A stretch of 64,000 bases of DNA from Hygrophila difformis (GCA_030278955.1 JAOANR010000009.1:42172245-42236244), one strand, 5' to 3'; counted from the first letter of the stretch, positions 11,341 to 23,300 are shown. Made by a program: numbers and translations. The notes: generated by a model from the letters alone, not told the origin.

Positions 11341-12450
11341 AGTCTTCAGGAACCAGAGATTTCTCATACTTGGGCTGTAGCGGCCGATCCTAATATTGTT
11401 GAACCAAGGAGTGCAAGAGATCCTGTTATAGGGTTGGATCGTGAAGTTCCTCTCTGCTTCTGTCACTCCGGTTGTCGTTGCTTGGGATCCTCCTAACAAT
11501 CCCACTGAATCGGTTCAAGTTTCATCTGTCGCTCCTCTGCCAAGGACTGCCGATCTTTCCTATGATATCCCCTCTCCTCATCTCGGCTCGGAATTGCTGT
11601 GCACCTCCCACGTGGTTGCTTCCGATTCCTTAGATTATGCTCAACAAGGGTGTGATTTGTCTAATATACAAGTGCACCAGTCTCTGTTCCCCGACAGGCA
11701 GATCTTGGATGATTTATTCTCTCATCCTCTTTCATCTCCTCTCCCCATGGGCATGCCATGGTTTGGCCATTGGTTCTGGCCAAGGACCTTTTTCTCCTAA
11801 AGGGAGGCTAGCGAAAAATGATCAAACTGGTTACGGGTCCGAATTATAATAATGCAACCCAAAACTTGACTGAAATTGACTGTAATTCAATGGCGAAATA
11901 GAGTACAATGAAAAATCTACCAGATGCTAAGAAACAAACGGCTGATTCTTCAACAAAGCTATCGGAGTCTACCAGTTGTTAAGGAACAACGGCTGATTCG
12001 AAAAAGTAACTGCTACAAACTAGGCTAACATCTAGGAAAGCAAGTAAAGGAAAGCAGTAAAAGATACAAGAAAGTAAATTGACATAATAGGAAATTTGAG
12101 GGTGGATTGATCTCTCTGATTCCAGTGCCCTGCACCCCTATTTATAAGTGGAGCTCGATAACCGCTCCATAACCGTCTTTTGAGCCGATTGACATCTCCC
12201 TCTTTCGGCCGAACCTGCTTTCGCTTGATTCGGCCGAACCCATCCTTTGTTCCTTGTCTGGCCTCATCGCTCGGCTCTTATGGGCTTGGGCTTTGACAAA
12301 TTTTTTTCTCTTTTTTCCCCAGCCCAAAATACTTATCCCTCCTTGCCCAATAATCTAGCTCAACTTGGCCCATCAACTTGGATGGTCACAACAAGAAGGG
12401 TGATGTTTTTAGAAATCTTTCGTTTTTTTTTTTTCGTTTCATTATTGGCA
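11341..12450. other. Spacer with LTR-like debris
   Basis: No intact gene is seen. Part of 11440-11800 keeps an open frame rich in Ser and Pro that may be the tail of the preceding pseudogene. On the minus strand, CTTATAAATAGGGGTGC (about 12132-12148) resembles an LTR promoter, and GCTTTCC-type repeats lie around 12030-12070. No partner LTR was found, so it may be a remnant. Confidence 0.3.
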
Positions 12451-12507
12451 TGATAAGAATCTAATTGCTGATGTAGCAAGGGTTTAAATACCATATTTTT
12501 AGAAACC

Positions 12508-13082
12508 TTTTTTTATTTTATTATCAAACAGTCCGCTACAAATAATACTTATGTCCAAATCAGTCCATTTTTCACTAATGAAGACCTAATTGCTGATGTG
12601 GCAAGAGTTTAAATAAACCTGACACGTGGACATAATATTAGCCATTTTTCTTTTATCGGTTGCAATCATGTGGTTGGAGGAAGTCCGTGAAATCCTGGAG
12701 CTTGGAAGAACAGTAACAAGGTAGTCAAACCCAATGTATGGGTTGGTGTTTATTTATAGAAGTATGTTGGGCATTTATTTGATAAATGGACTAGTAATAA
12801 CAAAAATTTAAGGTTCTGGGCCTGAAATGAAATAATTTGAAAGGTTGGAGGCAAATTAATATAAAAATGACTGATTTGAATAGGGGACTAAATGGAACAA
12901 AACAAAAAATTTAGGACTGAATTGGCGAAAGAAAGTAAAATGACTAATATTATGTCCATGTACCATGTTTAAATTTGAACGCCTGCCACGTCAGCAATTA
13001 GGGCATCATTAGTGAAAAATGGACTGATCTGGCTATAATTAGCATTTGTAGCGGACAATTTTGGTAATAAAATAAAAAAAAG
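12508..13082. mobile_element. Inverted-repeat (foldback/MITE-like) element
   Basis: The arms 12508-12650 and 12936-13082 are reverse complements over about 145 bp with scattered mismatches. Shared landmarks are GTCCGCTACAAAT, CAGTCCATTTTTCACTAATG, CTAATTGCTGA(T/C)GTGGCA and GGACATAATATTAG. The middle, 12651-12935, is unrelated and has no ORF. Part of the arm phrase (CTAATTGCTGATGTAGCAAG) is repeated at 12453-12480. No clear target duplication was found, so the exact ends and superfamily are open. Confidence 0.6.
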
Positions 13083-13184
13083 ATTGATTTGAATTTTTGA
13101 AAAAAAAATGAACCTATTTTACCTTTTTTTCGTTTTTTTTTTAAATATTTGGTTTTACATAACCCAAAGTTTTGTTTTCTTATA

Positions 13185-13443
13185 CTCCCTCTGTCCCATT
13201 TAACTTGTTTTATTTGACTTCTGCAAACAATCCAATACACTTTTTCAATCGTTAATATCTCAAAATATGTAGAATAAAAATTATGTAAAATATATATCCT
13301 TAAACTACGTGATCACACGATTCTAACAAGACTCAATTCGACTATTTTTTCCCAAATACGTACTTACAATAAAATTGAGTCAAAGCTGAACAATGAACAG
13401 TATTAAAAAGTCAAACATGACACATTCTATGAGACGGAGGGAG
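13185..13443. mobile_element. Stowaway-like MITE
   Basis: A 259-bp element with inverted ends CTCCCTCTGTCCCA and GAGACGGAGGGAG, flanked by TA on both sides (13183-13184 and 13444-13445). The ends and the TA duplication are those of Tc1/mariner-related Stowaway MITEs. It encodes nothing. Confidence 0.85.
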
Positions 13444-13572
13444 TACAAAATTATGTATTACTTTAATATCTTAAAATTATTTTTAAAAATATACTTTTTC
13501 AAAATAAAAGCCTAAAAGAGCCCATCTAAGGCTGTTGGGAAAAAAAAATAAAAAGAACTGGTTACCAAAAAC

Positions 13573-14552
13573 CAGTGGCGAATCTAGGGGGTACAGGGTG
13601 GTCAGCTGACCACCTTGAATTTTCAAAAAGAGTTTTTCAGTTTTTTAAAAAAAATTAATTTTTAATTTTTTTTAAAAATTTTATATGATTTATTTGTTTG
13701 TTATATGTGTTAACATTTAAGTTGTTTTGTTGATTTGTGTTGAAGAATCTATATGTTTAAACATCATCATAATTATTAACGCATATTAGCGATGTTGATA
13801 ATTAGTAAATGCTAAGAGCAAATGATAATTGTTTTACAGAATGTAAATAATAAGGGGAAATTATTGAGCATTTTCTTGAAATAGTTAGTGTTTCGAATAC
13901 TAAGACACATTCTTTAAAATGGTCCCCTGAAGCTCTTCTTTACCATATAGTTTGAGCTTATATCGAGTATAGGTAGTGATGGAAATAGGCTAGGACAAGC
14001 TTTGATTTTAAAGACTTAAGTCTACTTCAATTTTCTAAAGTCTGAGTCTAGTTTATACATTTGATAAGCCTACATTATAGGTCTAAGCTGTCCTATTTAT
14101 ATAAATATGCCGCACTTTAAGTTTTTTACAAGTAAATCATGTTAAATTTTTCTTTTTCATACATATGTCCCAATATAACATATTTACAAATTTGAAAAAA
14201 GCTTGTAAATATTTTAAAAACTTATAAGATCAAATTAATAGTTTTTATACAAAAAATAATAATAATACGAAATATTCCTATACAATAAGCATACTAAAGG
14301 CATAATAATAATAGGAAATATTCCTATACTCTGGCTTCACCTGAAGTAGGCTAGATTGTATATATGTGTGTAGTTTAATTCTTTTAAGTGGTGAAAACAT
14401 GTTAAGTCACTATTATTTTATGTTGAATAAAAAATACTTAATGAAATAGATGTAGATTAAGTTATGAATTTTTTTCACGTAATGTCAAGGCGACTGTAGA
14501 TTTTTTTTCAAAAGTTTGCACACCCTCACTTCAAATCCTGGAATCGCCACTG
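13573..14552. mobile_element. Non-autonomous hAT-like element
   Basis: A 980-bp AT-rich element with inverted ends CAGTGGCGAATCTAGG and CCTGGAATCGCCACTG. It is flanked by 8-bp CCAAAAAC (13565-13572) and CCGAAAAC (14553-14560), one mismatch, the duplication size of the hAT superfamily. No transposase was seen. Its part 14180-14290 resembles the DNA around the LINE insertion (17640-17718 joined to 24500-24540). Confidence 0.75.
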
Positions 14553-14565
14553 CCGAAAACTATTT

Positions 14566-15729
14566 GAGCAAATCCCATTTTATATACCTCATTTATTTGA
14601 AAATAGTCATATTAGTACCTGAACTTTTTTCTTGAAAAAATATAGACCTCAACTTCCTATTTTTTGAGAATAATACATTCTGTTAGATTTTAACCGTTAA
14701 TTTTATTTTTCACGTTAAACTCCAAGCCTATTAGATATACTTGACCCGGATCCAAATAATCCTTATCTGATTTCAAATCGGTTCCAAAGCCGAACCCCAC
14801 TTCTTCAATTTCACCCCACCTTAGTCCTTACCCATCAAGTCACTACCTTCCCTCCACCCCGTCCGCACACCACCTCCACTGGCTTTGGCTGCCTCTCTCC
14901 ACCATGAAAATTCATGATCTATTCAAAACAAAAAGGGGCTCTCTAGAAAACTCATTTTTTTCCAGTAAAAACAAATTTAAATCAAGTTGTACCATACTAA
15001 AATTATGATTCGGCGGGATTACGTATTTGATTTTCAAGTGAAGCTTCTGAGGAAATTCAACTGTAGCGAATGCAACAAAGATTTTATTCCCTTTCTCCTC
15101 CAATCACCCTTTTTATTTCATTTGTTAATTCTGTAATTATAAACAATAACTTGTTCAAAAAGATAAAAAAGGAAAAAGGAAACAAGTTGCAAGATTTAGG
15201 AATACAGTATTGCAAAAACCCTTTCACACTCTCATTAACCCCCTTTGTAAACATATCTCTGGATTTGGAATTGGTTTTTAAATAAATAAAAAATGGAGAA
15301 GAAAAAAGAAACCCAAAAAAACTTACAAGAATCCCACCGGAAAATAGTTATTCCAAATTACACCAGAAAGGGCGACAGACAATGCTTAGCTTGATTGGAG
15401 GAGAGGGCGGCGCCGACAGCAGCCGGTGGAGGTGGCGTGGAGACGATGGGATGAAATGAAAGAAGCGAAGTTAGGGTTGACAATTGGTTTGAAGAAATTA
15501 GGCTGGGTAAGTACTTCATTTGGATCCAGGTAAAGATTATTTGGATCCGGGTCAAATATATGTAATGGACTTGGAGTTTAACGTGAAAAATGAAATTAAC
15601 AGTTAAAACCTGACAGAATATATTATTTTCAAAAATAGGAAGTTGAGGTCTATTTTTCTCCAAGAAAAAAGTTTAGGTACTAATATGACTATTTTCAAAT
15701 AGTTGAGGTATATAAAATGAGATTTGCTC
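14566..15729. mobile_element. Mutator-like element with long terminal inverted repeats
   Basis: A 1164-bp element whose ends (about 14566-14760 and 15530-15729) are near-identical inverted repeats starting GAGCAAATC. It is flanked by a perfect 9-bp duplication AAACTATTT (14557-14565 and 15730-15738), as expected for Mutator-like elements. No MURA transposase is present. The middle (about 14780-15500) differs in composition and has a short minus-strand ORF at 14912-15103, so captured host DNA (Pack-MULE) is possible but unproven. Confidence 0.85.
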
Positions 15730-15864
15730 AAACTATTTTATTCTTCAGTTAAAAGACTCGATTCTGTTTTTCAGCATACCTTCCTTTTTGCTCCTAAAAA
15801 AAAAACATACCTTCCTTTTCGTATCGCTTATAAATTACTAAATACTCCATTAAAACATACTGAC

Positions 15865-15938
15865 GACCGCATAGCGCAGTGGATTAGCGCTTCTGACTTC
15901 GGATCAGAAGGTCGTGGGTTCGACTCCCACTGTGGTCG
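15865..15938 (+). tRNA. tRNA-Arg (anticodon TCG)
   Basis: A 74-nt cloverleaf. The acceptor stem GACCGCA pairs with TGTGGTC (one G-U). The D-arm stem is GCGC/GCGC. The anticodon stem TCTGA/TCAGA closes the loop CTTCGGA with TCG at 15899-15901, which reads CGA and, with inosine-free wobble, possibly CGG arginine codons. The T-arm GTGGG-TTCGACT-CCCAC carries an intact B box, and the discriminator base is G. There is no intron. A TTTT polymerase III terminator lies at 15944-15947. All stems pair, so the gene looks functional although transposons surround it. Confidence 0.95.
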
Positions 15939-15949
15939 ATTTGTTTTGA

Positions 15950-17325
15950 TTATTTATTGCAGCGCCATTTCCAAATTTCCTATGCTAGTTCTTAACAATT
16001 GGGCCCTCAATATTTTTAATTTGAAAATAATAGGGCTTTAAAGCCCAATTTTAAGCTTCTCCCTCTACCATTGTAGGCTTCCAAGAATTAGCCCATTTCC
16101 TATTTCCGACACCATTTTTGTATTTGTATTCCTCCACACACATATGAGAAAGACCGACTGCAGCCTCAAAAAAGAACATTCTTGTCGACTTCAATATCAT
16201 CCCAATTGGGTTGGTTCAAAAGTCAAAATCCAAATGCTTCTCAAAGAAAATAAGTCAAAATCCATTATATGCTTACGAACCTAAATATCTCATTCAACTA
16301 TATCTTTTTTTTTTATAACTATATTTAAAAATTGATCAAAGTTATTTAATTAATATTAACTACTATACAAATAGTACAATTAAACAAAAACCGATGAAGT
16401 CATATATTTTTGTGAATATGCAATATACAGTCTGCACGTACGCAGTTCAATATATATTTTAGTGATTAAAAAATCTTAAATTAATTTAATCAATTTTAAA
16501 TATTCTTCAAAAATATCTTTATAAGATTTAATCTATATTTAAAAAATAAATCTATATATTATATAAAATAATCTTGAATTAATTTAATCTATTTTAAATA
16601 TTCTTCAAAACTATCTTTATAAGATTTCATATATATTTAGAAAATAAATCTATATATTATATAAAAGATCTTGAGAAAATGTTTCCATGTATTTTAAAAA
16701 GATATAAATTGAAAATAAATTAAATTACATAATTATATTTTCTATTTTTAAATATATAATTAAAATTATATATTATAAATTCTTTAACTTTATATATAAT
16801 ATTATTAAATGAATTTTTATTATAATTATATTAAAATTTAAACCTAAAATATTAACAAAATCAATAAGCTAAAAAATTTTAACTAGTAATAATCAGTCAA
16901 CTTCTCAAAAAAAGTATATATATTTAATATTATATATAAATTTATGGTTGTTACACAATAATATAATGTAGAATAAAATATATTTTTATAAAAAAAGGGC
17001 CAAAATAAAAATTTTGAAAAGTTGATGAGTGTTAAAATGATATTTTCAAGGGAAATGTGGAAATTGATTGTTTTTCTAATATTATAAAGTTGGGGTTTGT
17101 TTTTGCCAAAAAAATTAGTTTAAGTACTAATTTTAGAAAAATTTTAATTGGGGTATATCTTTTGGAAATTGCTTTTTTATTTTGTCCCTTAAAAAATAGT
17201 TTAAGTATATATAGATAGTATTCTTTAAAAGTTTTAGGAATAATAGTTAAAATGGACAACATATTAAGGAGTAAAATGATATTTTTAGAACCTTAATAAT
17301 GAAAACATATAATTTATTTGAATTT
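15950..17325. other. AT-rich spacer
   Basis: No gene or recognisable transposon was found. The stretch 16280-17320 is extremely AT-rich and includes the tandem duplication at 16472-16667. Confidence 0.5.
16472..16667. repeat. Tandem duplication, 98-bp unit
   Basis: Two adjacent copies, 16472-16569 and 16570-16667, start AATCTT(A/G)AATTAATTTAAT and end TATATATTATATAAAA. They differ at only a few positions. No function is apparent. Confidence 0.8.
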
Positions 17326-17332
17326 TTTGATG

Positions 17333-17447
17333 AGTAACCGGGTATCCCAAGCCACATTGGACCCAAGACTAATCACTCGATGATCTGCATGGGCAATTAA
17401 CAACACCTCTCCCAAAATAATTTTTTTGCATACACAATGCTCGAAGG
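17333..17447 (-). mobile_element. SINE fragment, minus strand
   Basis: The reverse complement matches the body and 3' end of the SINE at 9294-9472: the plus strand reads GGGTATCCCAAGCCACATTG and continues through CATTGGACCCAAGACTAATC to GCATACACAATGCTCGA. The tRNA-related head with the A box is missing. It is more diverged than the 9294 copy, hence older. Confidence 0.7.
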
Positions 17448-17725
17448 CCTATCTAATAAACCTAAGCATGACCTATTCAAATTAAATAGGCCATGTTGTA
17501 AGCCTTTTAAATCTAATTAAGCCTATCTTAAAATTAAGATTAAATTATTTAATATATATCCAGATGTAATAATAAGGTTGGAAGACAAAATTTGTACACT
17601 TGGGGAGAGTCTTCATCCCTGACTATTTATATACCGGGAAAAGACTTATAAATATTTTAAAAACCTATATATAAAATCAAATTAATAATTATTTTCACAT
17701 AAAATAACAACAATGATATTCTGTT

Positions 17726-19492
17726 ATGGCGAGAGGAGCTCAGGCGAGTGCAGCGGCGGTGGAGAGGGTGCCGCAGGAGAAGTGGCAACAGACGGACGGG
17801 AAGAATGGAGTTGAGAGGGAGATGAGGAGATTATCCAACGGGGGTCAGTCGGGCCATAGGTCCCCGGACCGGTCTAGAAAAGAGGGGGTTGTCGAGAGAC
17901 AATGGAAGGAGCTGTTTGGGGTGTTTGTCGGGAACATCCCAGTCGAAGCTACTAATGGCCAAATACTCCGTTCGATCAACAAGGTGGCGAAAGTGTCGGA
18001 CTGGTTCTTTCCTAGAAGAAACTGGCCTGAGAAGGGGGTCGAATTCGGTTTTTTCCGCTTCAGCAAGTATCACGAAGCGCAGAAAGTTGTCAGGCAGTGG
18101 AATGGGAAAAGATGGATGGGGTGCTCCTTAAGGGTCAATTGGGCGACACCCAGAAGGCACAATTCTGGTGGTCAAGGTGGAGTCAGAACTGGAACCAAAA
18201 TTTTGGGTGCGGGTAGGGTTTCTGCTAAGTTGGCGGGGGAGCCATCCAGATCTCAGGCAGGGGCGGAGTCACGGAGGGATGGACGATCCTTTGTTGAGGT
18301 CCTGATGAAGGGGCGTGCTCAGAATACTCCATTTAACAAAGACCAGATTGAGATGAACATCGAATTGGTTGAGGAGCCAAGAGAGTTGGAATGGCTCCGG
18401 AAGTCAGCGGTCGTTGAGTTAAGGAACTTGAACGTTCTAACGAAATTCCAAGAATGGTTGTACAACAGAGAGTACGAGTGTCAGGACGTTATTTACGGTG
18501 GGGGATTCACGTTTGTCGTAGTGTTCAATGAGGAAGAGTCCAGAGACAAATTCTTGGCTGATAGTGAAGGGTTTCAATTCATAGAATGGAAAAGAGTATG
18601 GGAGAGCGGGGCTTTAGTTACCAAACAATTGGTTTGGACATACATAGCTGGGATTCCATTCTCCGCATGGAGTGTGGAAAACTTCAACAGCATAGTGAAA
18701 GGCTGGGGACAGATAATATGCATCGGAGGAGAGACAGTGGCACATAAGAGGCTTGATCGTGCCAAGGTATTGGTGGCTTTGCATGAAGGGGCTACGGTCC
18801 CTCCGGAAATGGGGATTAAGATCGGAGGGTACACCTCCAAAATCCGAATTACGGCTAACTACAGTGAAGAGGTTGTGATTGAAGATGATTCCAGTGATGA
18901 TAACAAACCAGAGATGCCCGATCAGCAGAGTAGTGGAGCCTCTTCCCAACGGTTACCGGAGACGGCAGACCTTACGAAGTCCAGGTCTTCCAAAAGTGGG
19001 GAACTGGAAAGGGCTCGGATAGATTTGCATGGGGGAATGGAAATTGCATGCAAGGCGGCGGGGGAGTATAATTACACTCAGGAGGCGTGCAATGACATTT
19101 ACTCCGAGAAGTGTAGGGTTGGGACAGCTAGATTGGTTAACTCAGATGGGGCAGATGGGCAGGGTATTATTGGGCCAGAGGGGCAAGTCAGTCAGGATGA
19201 AACCTCTGATGGGCCGCTATATTGTGGGCCGGTGACAGAACCTGAGTCACGTGCTAAAGAGGATGATGGAAAAGTTGGGCCTAATATTAGCCCAGAATTG
19301 GTGGGGTGTTCAGAGCCCACGGGGAAGTGTAAAAGTAGAGTCGATGGGGCGGAGCCTGGATTAGAGACGGGATCGCTAATGGTGGGAGAAGTACAATTGC
19401 CAAATTCGACGACTTTCGGTGAAGAGGTTTGGGTGGATGTAGGGGGTAAGCAAGGGGGGATTCGACTGAGGTGGAAGGGATGGAGAGCGTAG
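17726..19492 (+). CDS. LINE ORF1 protein, main part (588 aa)
   Basis: ORF1 of plant L1 elements encodes an RNA-binding protein that packages the LINE RNA. Residues about 65-140 form an RRM-like fold: VFVGNIP is RNP2-like and GFFRFSKYHEA is RNP1-like. Residues about 200-360 resemble the DUF4283 region seen in plant L1 ORF1 proteins. The C-terminal third is acidic and low in complexity. The frame ends at 19492, but an overlapping frame (19471-19923) continues with a basic segment, so the original ORF1 was probably longer and one frameshift broke it. The ATG at 17726 is the first codon after the target duplication. Confidence 0.8.
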   Translation: MARGAQASAAAVERVPQEKWQQTDGKNGVEREMRRLSNGGQSGHRSPDRSRKEGVVERQWKELFGVFVGNIPVEATNGQILRSINKVAKVSDWFFPRRNWPEKGVEFGFFRFSKYHEAQKVVRQWNGKRWMGCSLRVNWATPRRHNSGGQGGVRTGTKILGAGRVSAKLAGEPSRSQAGAESRRDGRSFVEVLMKGRAQNTPFNKDQIEMNIELVEEPRELEWLRKSAVVELRNLNVLTKFQEWLYNREYECQDVIYGGGFTFVVVFNEEESRDKFLADSEGFQFIEWKRVWESGALVTKQLVWTYIAGIPFSAWSVENFNSIVKGWGQIICIGGETVAHKRLDRAKVLVALHEGATVPPEMGIKIGGYTSKIRITANYSEEVVIEDDSSDDNKPEMPDQQSSGASSQRLPETADLTKSRSSKSGELERARIDLHGGMEIACKAAGEYNYTQEACNDIYSEKCRVGTARLVNSDGADGQGIIGPEGQVSQDETSDGPLYCGPVTEPESRAKEDDGKVGPNISPELVGCSEPTGKCKSRVDGAEPGLETGSLMVGEVQLPNSTTFGEEVWVDVGGKQGGIRLRWKGWRA

Positions 19493-19923
19493 ACAGGGTG
19501 GGCTCTGAGGAGAGGCAAGGGAGTAGGTCAAATAGGGGAGAGGAGTTGAATGGGAGGGTAGGCGAGGTCTTCGACATGGAGAAGGCAGAGGAGGTGCCAT
19601 CAGAGCTTAGGAAGGTGGACGAGGCCTTGGCCATTGTTCTGAAGGGAAGATCTAAGCTGACCCGGCGCGGCCGAAAAAATTACCAGAGGAATGGAGGGTT
19701 GAGCCGACCCTTGAATGGCAAAGGGGTGCATGTTATTGGTAGTAAGGATCAGGGGTTTGCCCATCTCCAATTTACCACATTCCGGTCTAGTGAAGGAGTG
19801 AAGCTAATCGATTATGCTGAAGTCGAAGCTATTTTCGAATTGGCTAAATCTTTGGGGTTGGGTTGTTTGATGGGGAAGGCAGCGGCGGAGGACAGGTTAA
19901 GGAAGGAGCTGTTAAGGGTCTAG
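19471..19923 (+). pseudogene. LINE ORF1, C-terminal part in another frame (150 aa)
   Basis: This frame overlaps the end of ORF1 and runs to 37 nt before ORF2. It contains the basic run GRSKLTRRGRKNYQRN, like the basic segments seen near the C-terminus of plant L1 ORF1 proteins. A frameshift near the G-runs at 19441-19460 would join it to the main ORF1. It could instead be a genuine separate frame, which is less likely. Confidence 0.55.
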
Positions 19924-19959
19924 ACAGTACAGGGGGGTTGAGTGGTCTGAAGTTTTCTG

Positions 19960-20337
19960 ATGAAGCTCATTACCAGTAACTTAAGGGGGTTGAATGGGGG
20001 AGTGAGGAGAAGGGCGCTATCGAGGTTGTGCAAGAAATTGAAACCCACAGTATTATGTCTGCAAGAGACAAAAATGGGAGAGATCAGAGACAGATTGGTA
20101 CACCGGATTTGGGGCTCGAAAGTATGTAGATTCAAGTTCCAACCAGCAGTGGGTAATGCAGGCGGCCTACTAGTGATCTGGGACGATAGTTGCAGTTCAT
20201 TCGGGGTTATTGAACAAGGCCACCACTTCTTGTGGATCAAAGGTTCGATTAAATCGGTCACCGGGGTTGTAAACATTTTATCATACACGCCCCGAACGAC
20301 CGTCGGGACAGAGCCGAATTCTGGAGTCTTCTTTTAA
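19960..20337 (+). pseudogene. LINE ORF2, N-terminal endonuclease part
   Basis: The first third of an APE-type endonuclease, which nicks the target DNA for LINE insertion. Visible are SNLRGLNG at the start (catalytic Asn), CLQETKM (catalytic Glu) and AGGLLVIWD. The frame is lost near 20283-20290: beyond it the expected APNDRRDRAEFW pattern lies in the frame of the next ORF. One small indel therefore separates this piece from the rest of ORF2. The ATG at 19960 is 37 nt after the end of ORF1. Confidence 0.85.
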
Positions 20338-23300
20338 GCAAATGTGACACTGCCAATGGAGATTTGTGGTGTTTGATGGGAGACTTTAATGCGGTGCTAT
20401 TGGAAACTGAAAGGGAGGGGGCTAGCGAGGATGTGGGGTCGAGAAGAGAGTTTAGGGATTTCGTTCATCAAATGGGATTACTTGATCTCCCGATGGTAGA
20501 CGGGAAGTTCACATGGTTCGGGAGGGGAGGTAGGGCATGCAGCAGGATTGATAGATGTTTGCTATCGCCTGGGTGGTTGTGCCTTGGAGGGGGGGATATC
20601 ACTCAATTTTGTGGGGATTCATTGCTATCCGACCATTATCCGGTGGTGCTGGAATTTGGGAAACAAGATTGGGGACCAAAACCTTTTAGGTTCTACAATT
20701 ACTGGACGGAGATGAAGGGCTTTAACGATATAGTTAGGGAGGCTTGGGGTGAGGCTGTTAGCGAGACCGTGACAAGGCAGGGCAGGGGGCTGTTTGATAG
20801 ATTGCGAAATATTAAAGCCAAAATTCGCACTTGGGAAGGATATGGAGCTAATGATTTGGAAAGCAAAATTCAACAAATCATGATTGAGTTAAATGAATTG
20901 GAAGAGAGTTTGCAGGCTGCAGTAGTGGCCGATGAGGTCAGGAGGAAATGGCTGGACAAGAAAGGAGAACTCTATAAATTATTCTTGGCAGAGGAGCAAA
21001 GATGGTGCCAAAAATCAAGGGTTCGTTGGCTCAAGGAGGGCGACCAAAACACGCGTTTTTTTCATACAATCACAGCCCTTAATAGACGTAGGGGATTCAT
21101 CGGCGCGCTGAGAAAGGATGGGGCGCTGATTGAGGATCCGCAAGATATTAAGGGCCTGACATATGATCATTTCAGTCAGGCTTTTGCTAAAACGGAGGGA
21201 GAAGTTTTTGAAGTCTCCAACCTCGGGCTGCCCAGGTTGGATAACTTGAACAGGGACTGGTTGGAGAGGGGCTTTTCAGAGGAAGAAGTTCGTGCAGCCG
21301 TTTTGGGGTGTGAAGGAAATAAGGCCCCAGGGCCGGATGGCTTCAACCTCTGTTTCTTTAAGAAGTTTTGGGATGTTGTAAAAGGGGAAGTAATGTCTAT
21401 ATTCAGGCGCCTGGAGGCTGACGGTGATCTCCCAAGGGAGGCAGGTGGTTCTTTTATTGTGCTGATCCCTAAGGTGGAAAATCCGATTGAGCTCAATGAA
21501 TTTCGGCCGATATCCCTAGTTGGTAGTATCTATAAGATTACCACTAAAGTGTTGGCGAGGCGATTACAAGAGGTTTTAAATGGATTGGTTGGTCAGTCGC
21601 AAATGGCATTCATCAAAGGCAGACAAATCTTAGATGGCGCATTGATTGCAGACGAGGTCATCCATTCAACCATGTCTTCCAGCCGTAGGGGTTTTCTAGT
21701 GAAACTTGACTTCGCTAAAGCATATGATAATGTTTCGTGGGAGGCACTACTACGACTGCTGGAAGTGTTGGGATTCGGGATTAAATGGAGAAATTGGATA
21801 AAGGAATGTATCTGCTCGGCTTCTGCAGCAGTGATCGTGAATGGATCCCCAACTAATTTTTTCAAAATGCAAAAAGGATTGAGACAAGGGGATCCACTAT
21901 CCCCTTACCTCTTTGTTTTGATGGGGGAAATACTGAGCCATATGCTAAACAAGGCGGCTGAAATTGGCCAGCTTGTAGGACTGAAATCAAGTGGGGAGGG
22001 GCCAACAATTACCCATCTCCAGTATGCGGATGACACTATTCTTTTCTGTGAAGGAGATATTGAACAGGTAATTCTTATTAAACGCATCTTGATGTGTTTT
22101 ACTTTGGCTACAGGCCTTTCTATTAATTACGGGAAGAGTAGTATAGTGGGTATAAATTGTTCAGAAGAATTGGTATTGGAGGCTGCGGGATTATTGGGAT
22201 GCAAGGTTGAGAGTTGGCCACTAAAATATCTTGGTATACCTATTGGAGGGAGGGTTAACAGCTCCGCGATTTGGCAGCCGATTTTAGACACGGTTGAGAA
22301 GCGTTTGGCCGGTTGGAGAGGGAGGATGATATCCCAGGCGGGTAGGCTATGCCTCATCAAGTCTGTAATGAATAGTCTGCTTACTTACTTCCTATCCATA
22401 TTTAAAATACCTAAGGGGGTGGCGGACAAGCTGGAGTCTTCCAAGAGACGTTTCTTTTGGAATGAGTGGGAGGGGGCAAGGAAATTACACACCATTGGAT
22501 GGGATAAAATATGTTCCCACAAGGAGGTAGGTGGACTGGGCATATGGAATACATTGGAATTTAACACAGCTCTACTCTTCAAATGGATGTGGCGGTTTGG
22601 AAGGGATCAAACGTTATGGAATAAGGTAATAGATGCAAAATACTATGGCGGAACCTCGCCATTAATCCCAGGAGAGAGAAATGGCCGATCCCTGTGGTGT
22701 AACATAAGCAGAACCTGGTCACGGTTTGTTGAGGGTCAGAATGGGGGAGGACTGATTATCCAAGTGGGGAATGGCGAGAGAGTCCGTTTCTGGTATGACG
22801 CCTGGATGGGGAATGGGAGGGCTTTGAAAGATCTTTTTCCCAGAATTTACACACTAGCGACTAACAAGGAGGGGAAGATTGTGGAATTTGGCTCATGGAA
22901 GGGGTTTGAGTGGGTGTGGAATATCCAATTGAGAAGGCAACTTTTCGACTGGGAATTAGAGATTTGGGAGAGCATGATGGCGGTACTTAGAGGCATGAAA
23001 CTGAACAGGTTTTTGGTAGATAGGGCAGCATGGATCAAAGAGGCCGATGGAAATTTTTCTACTAGATCATGTTGGTTCCGCGAGGAGGGTGTGTTCGGGG
23101 ATGGCTCTAAGAAAATATGGGAGCAGATTTGGAAGGTTAAGTGTCCAATGAAGGTTAAAGTGTTAGTGTGGAAACTGATACACAATGCATTGCCCGTCAA
23201 GGAAGTGTTAACCAGGCGACACTGTTTCACGGGGACCAGTGAGTCGTGTCCTATTTGTGACAAGGAGCTAGAAACAGCAGCGCACCTGTTCTGTCGCTGT

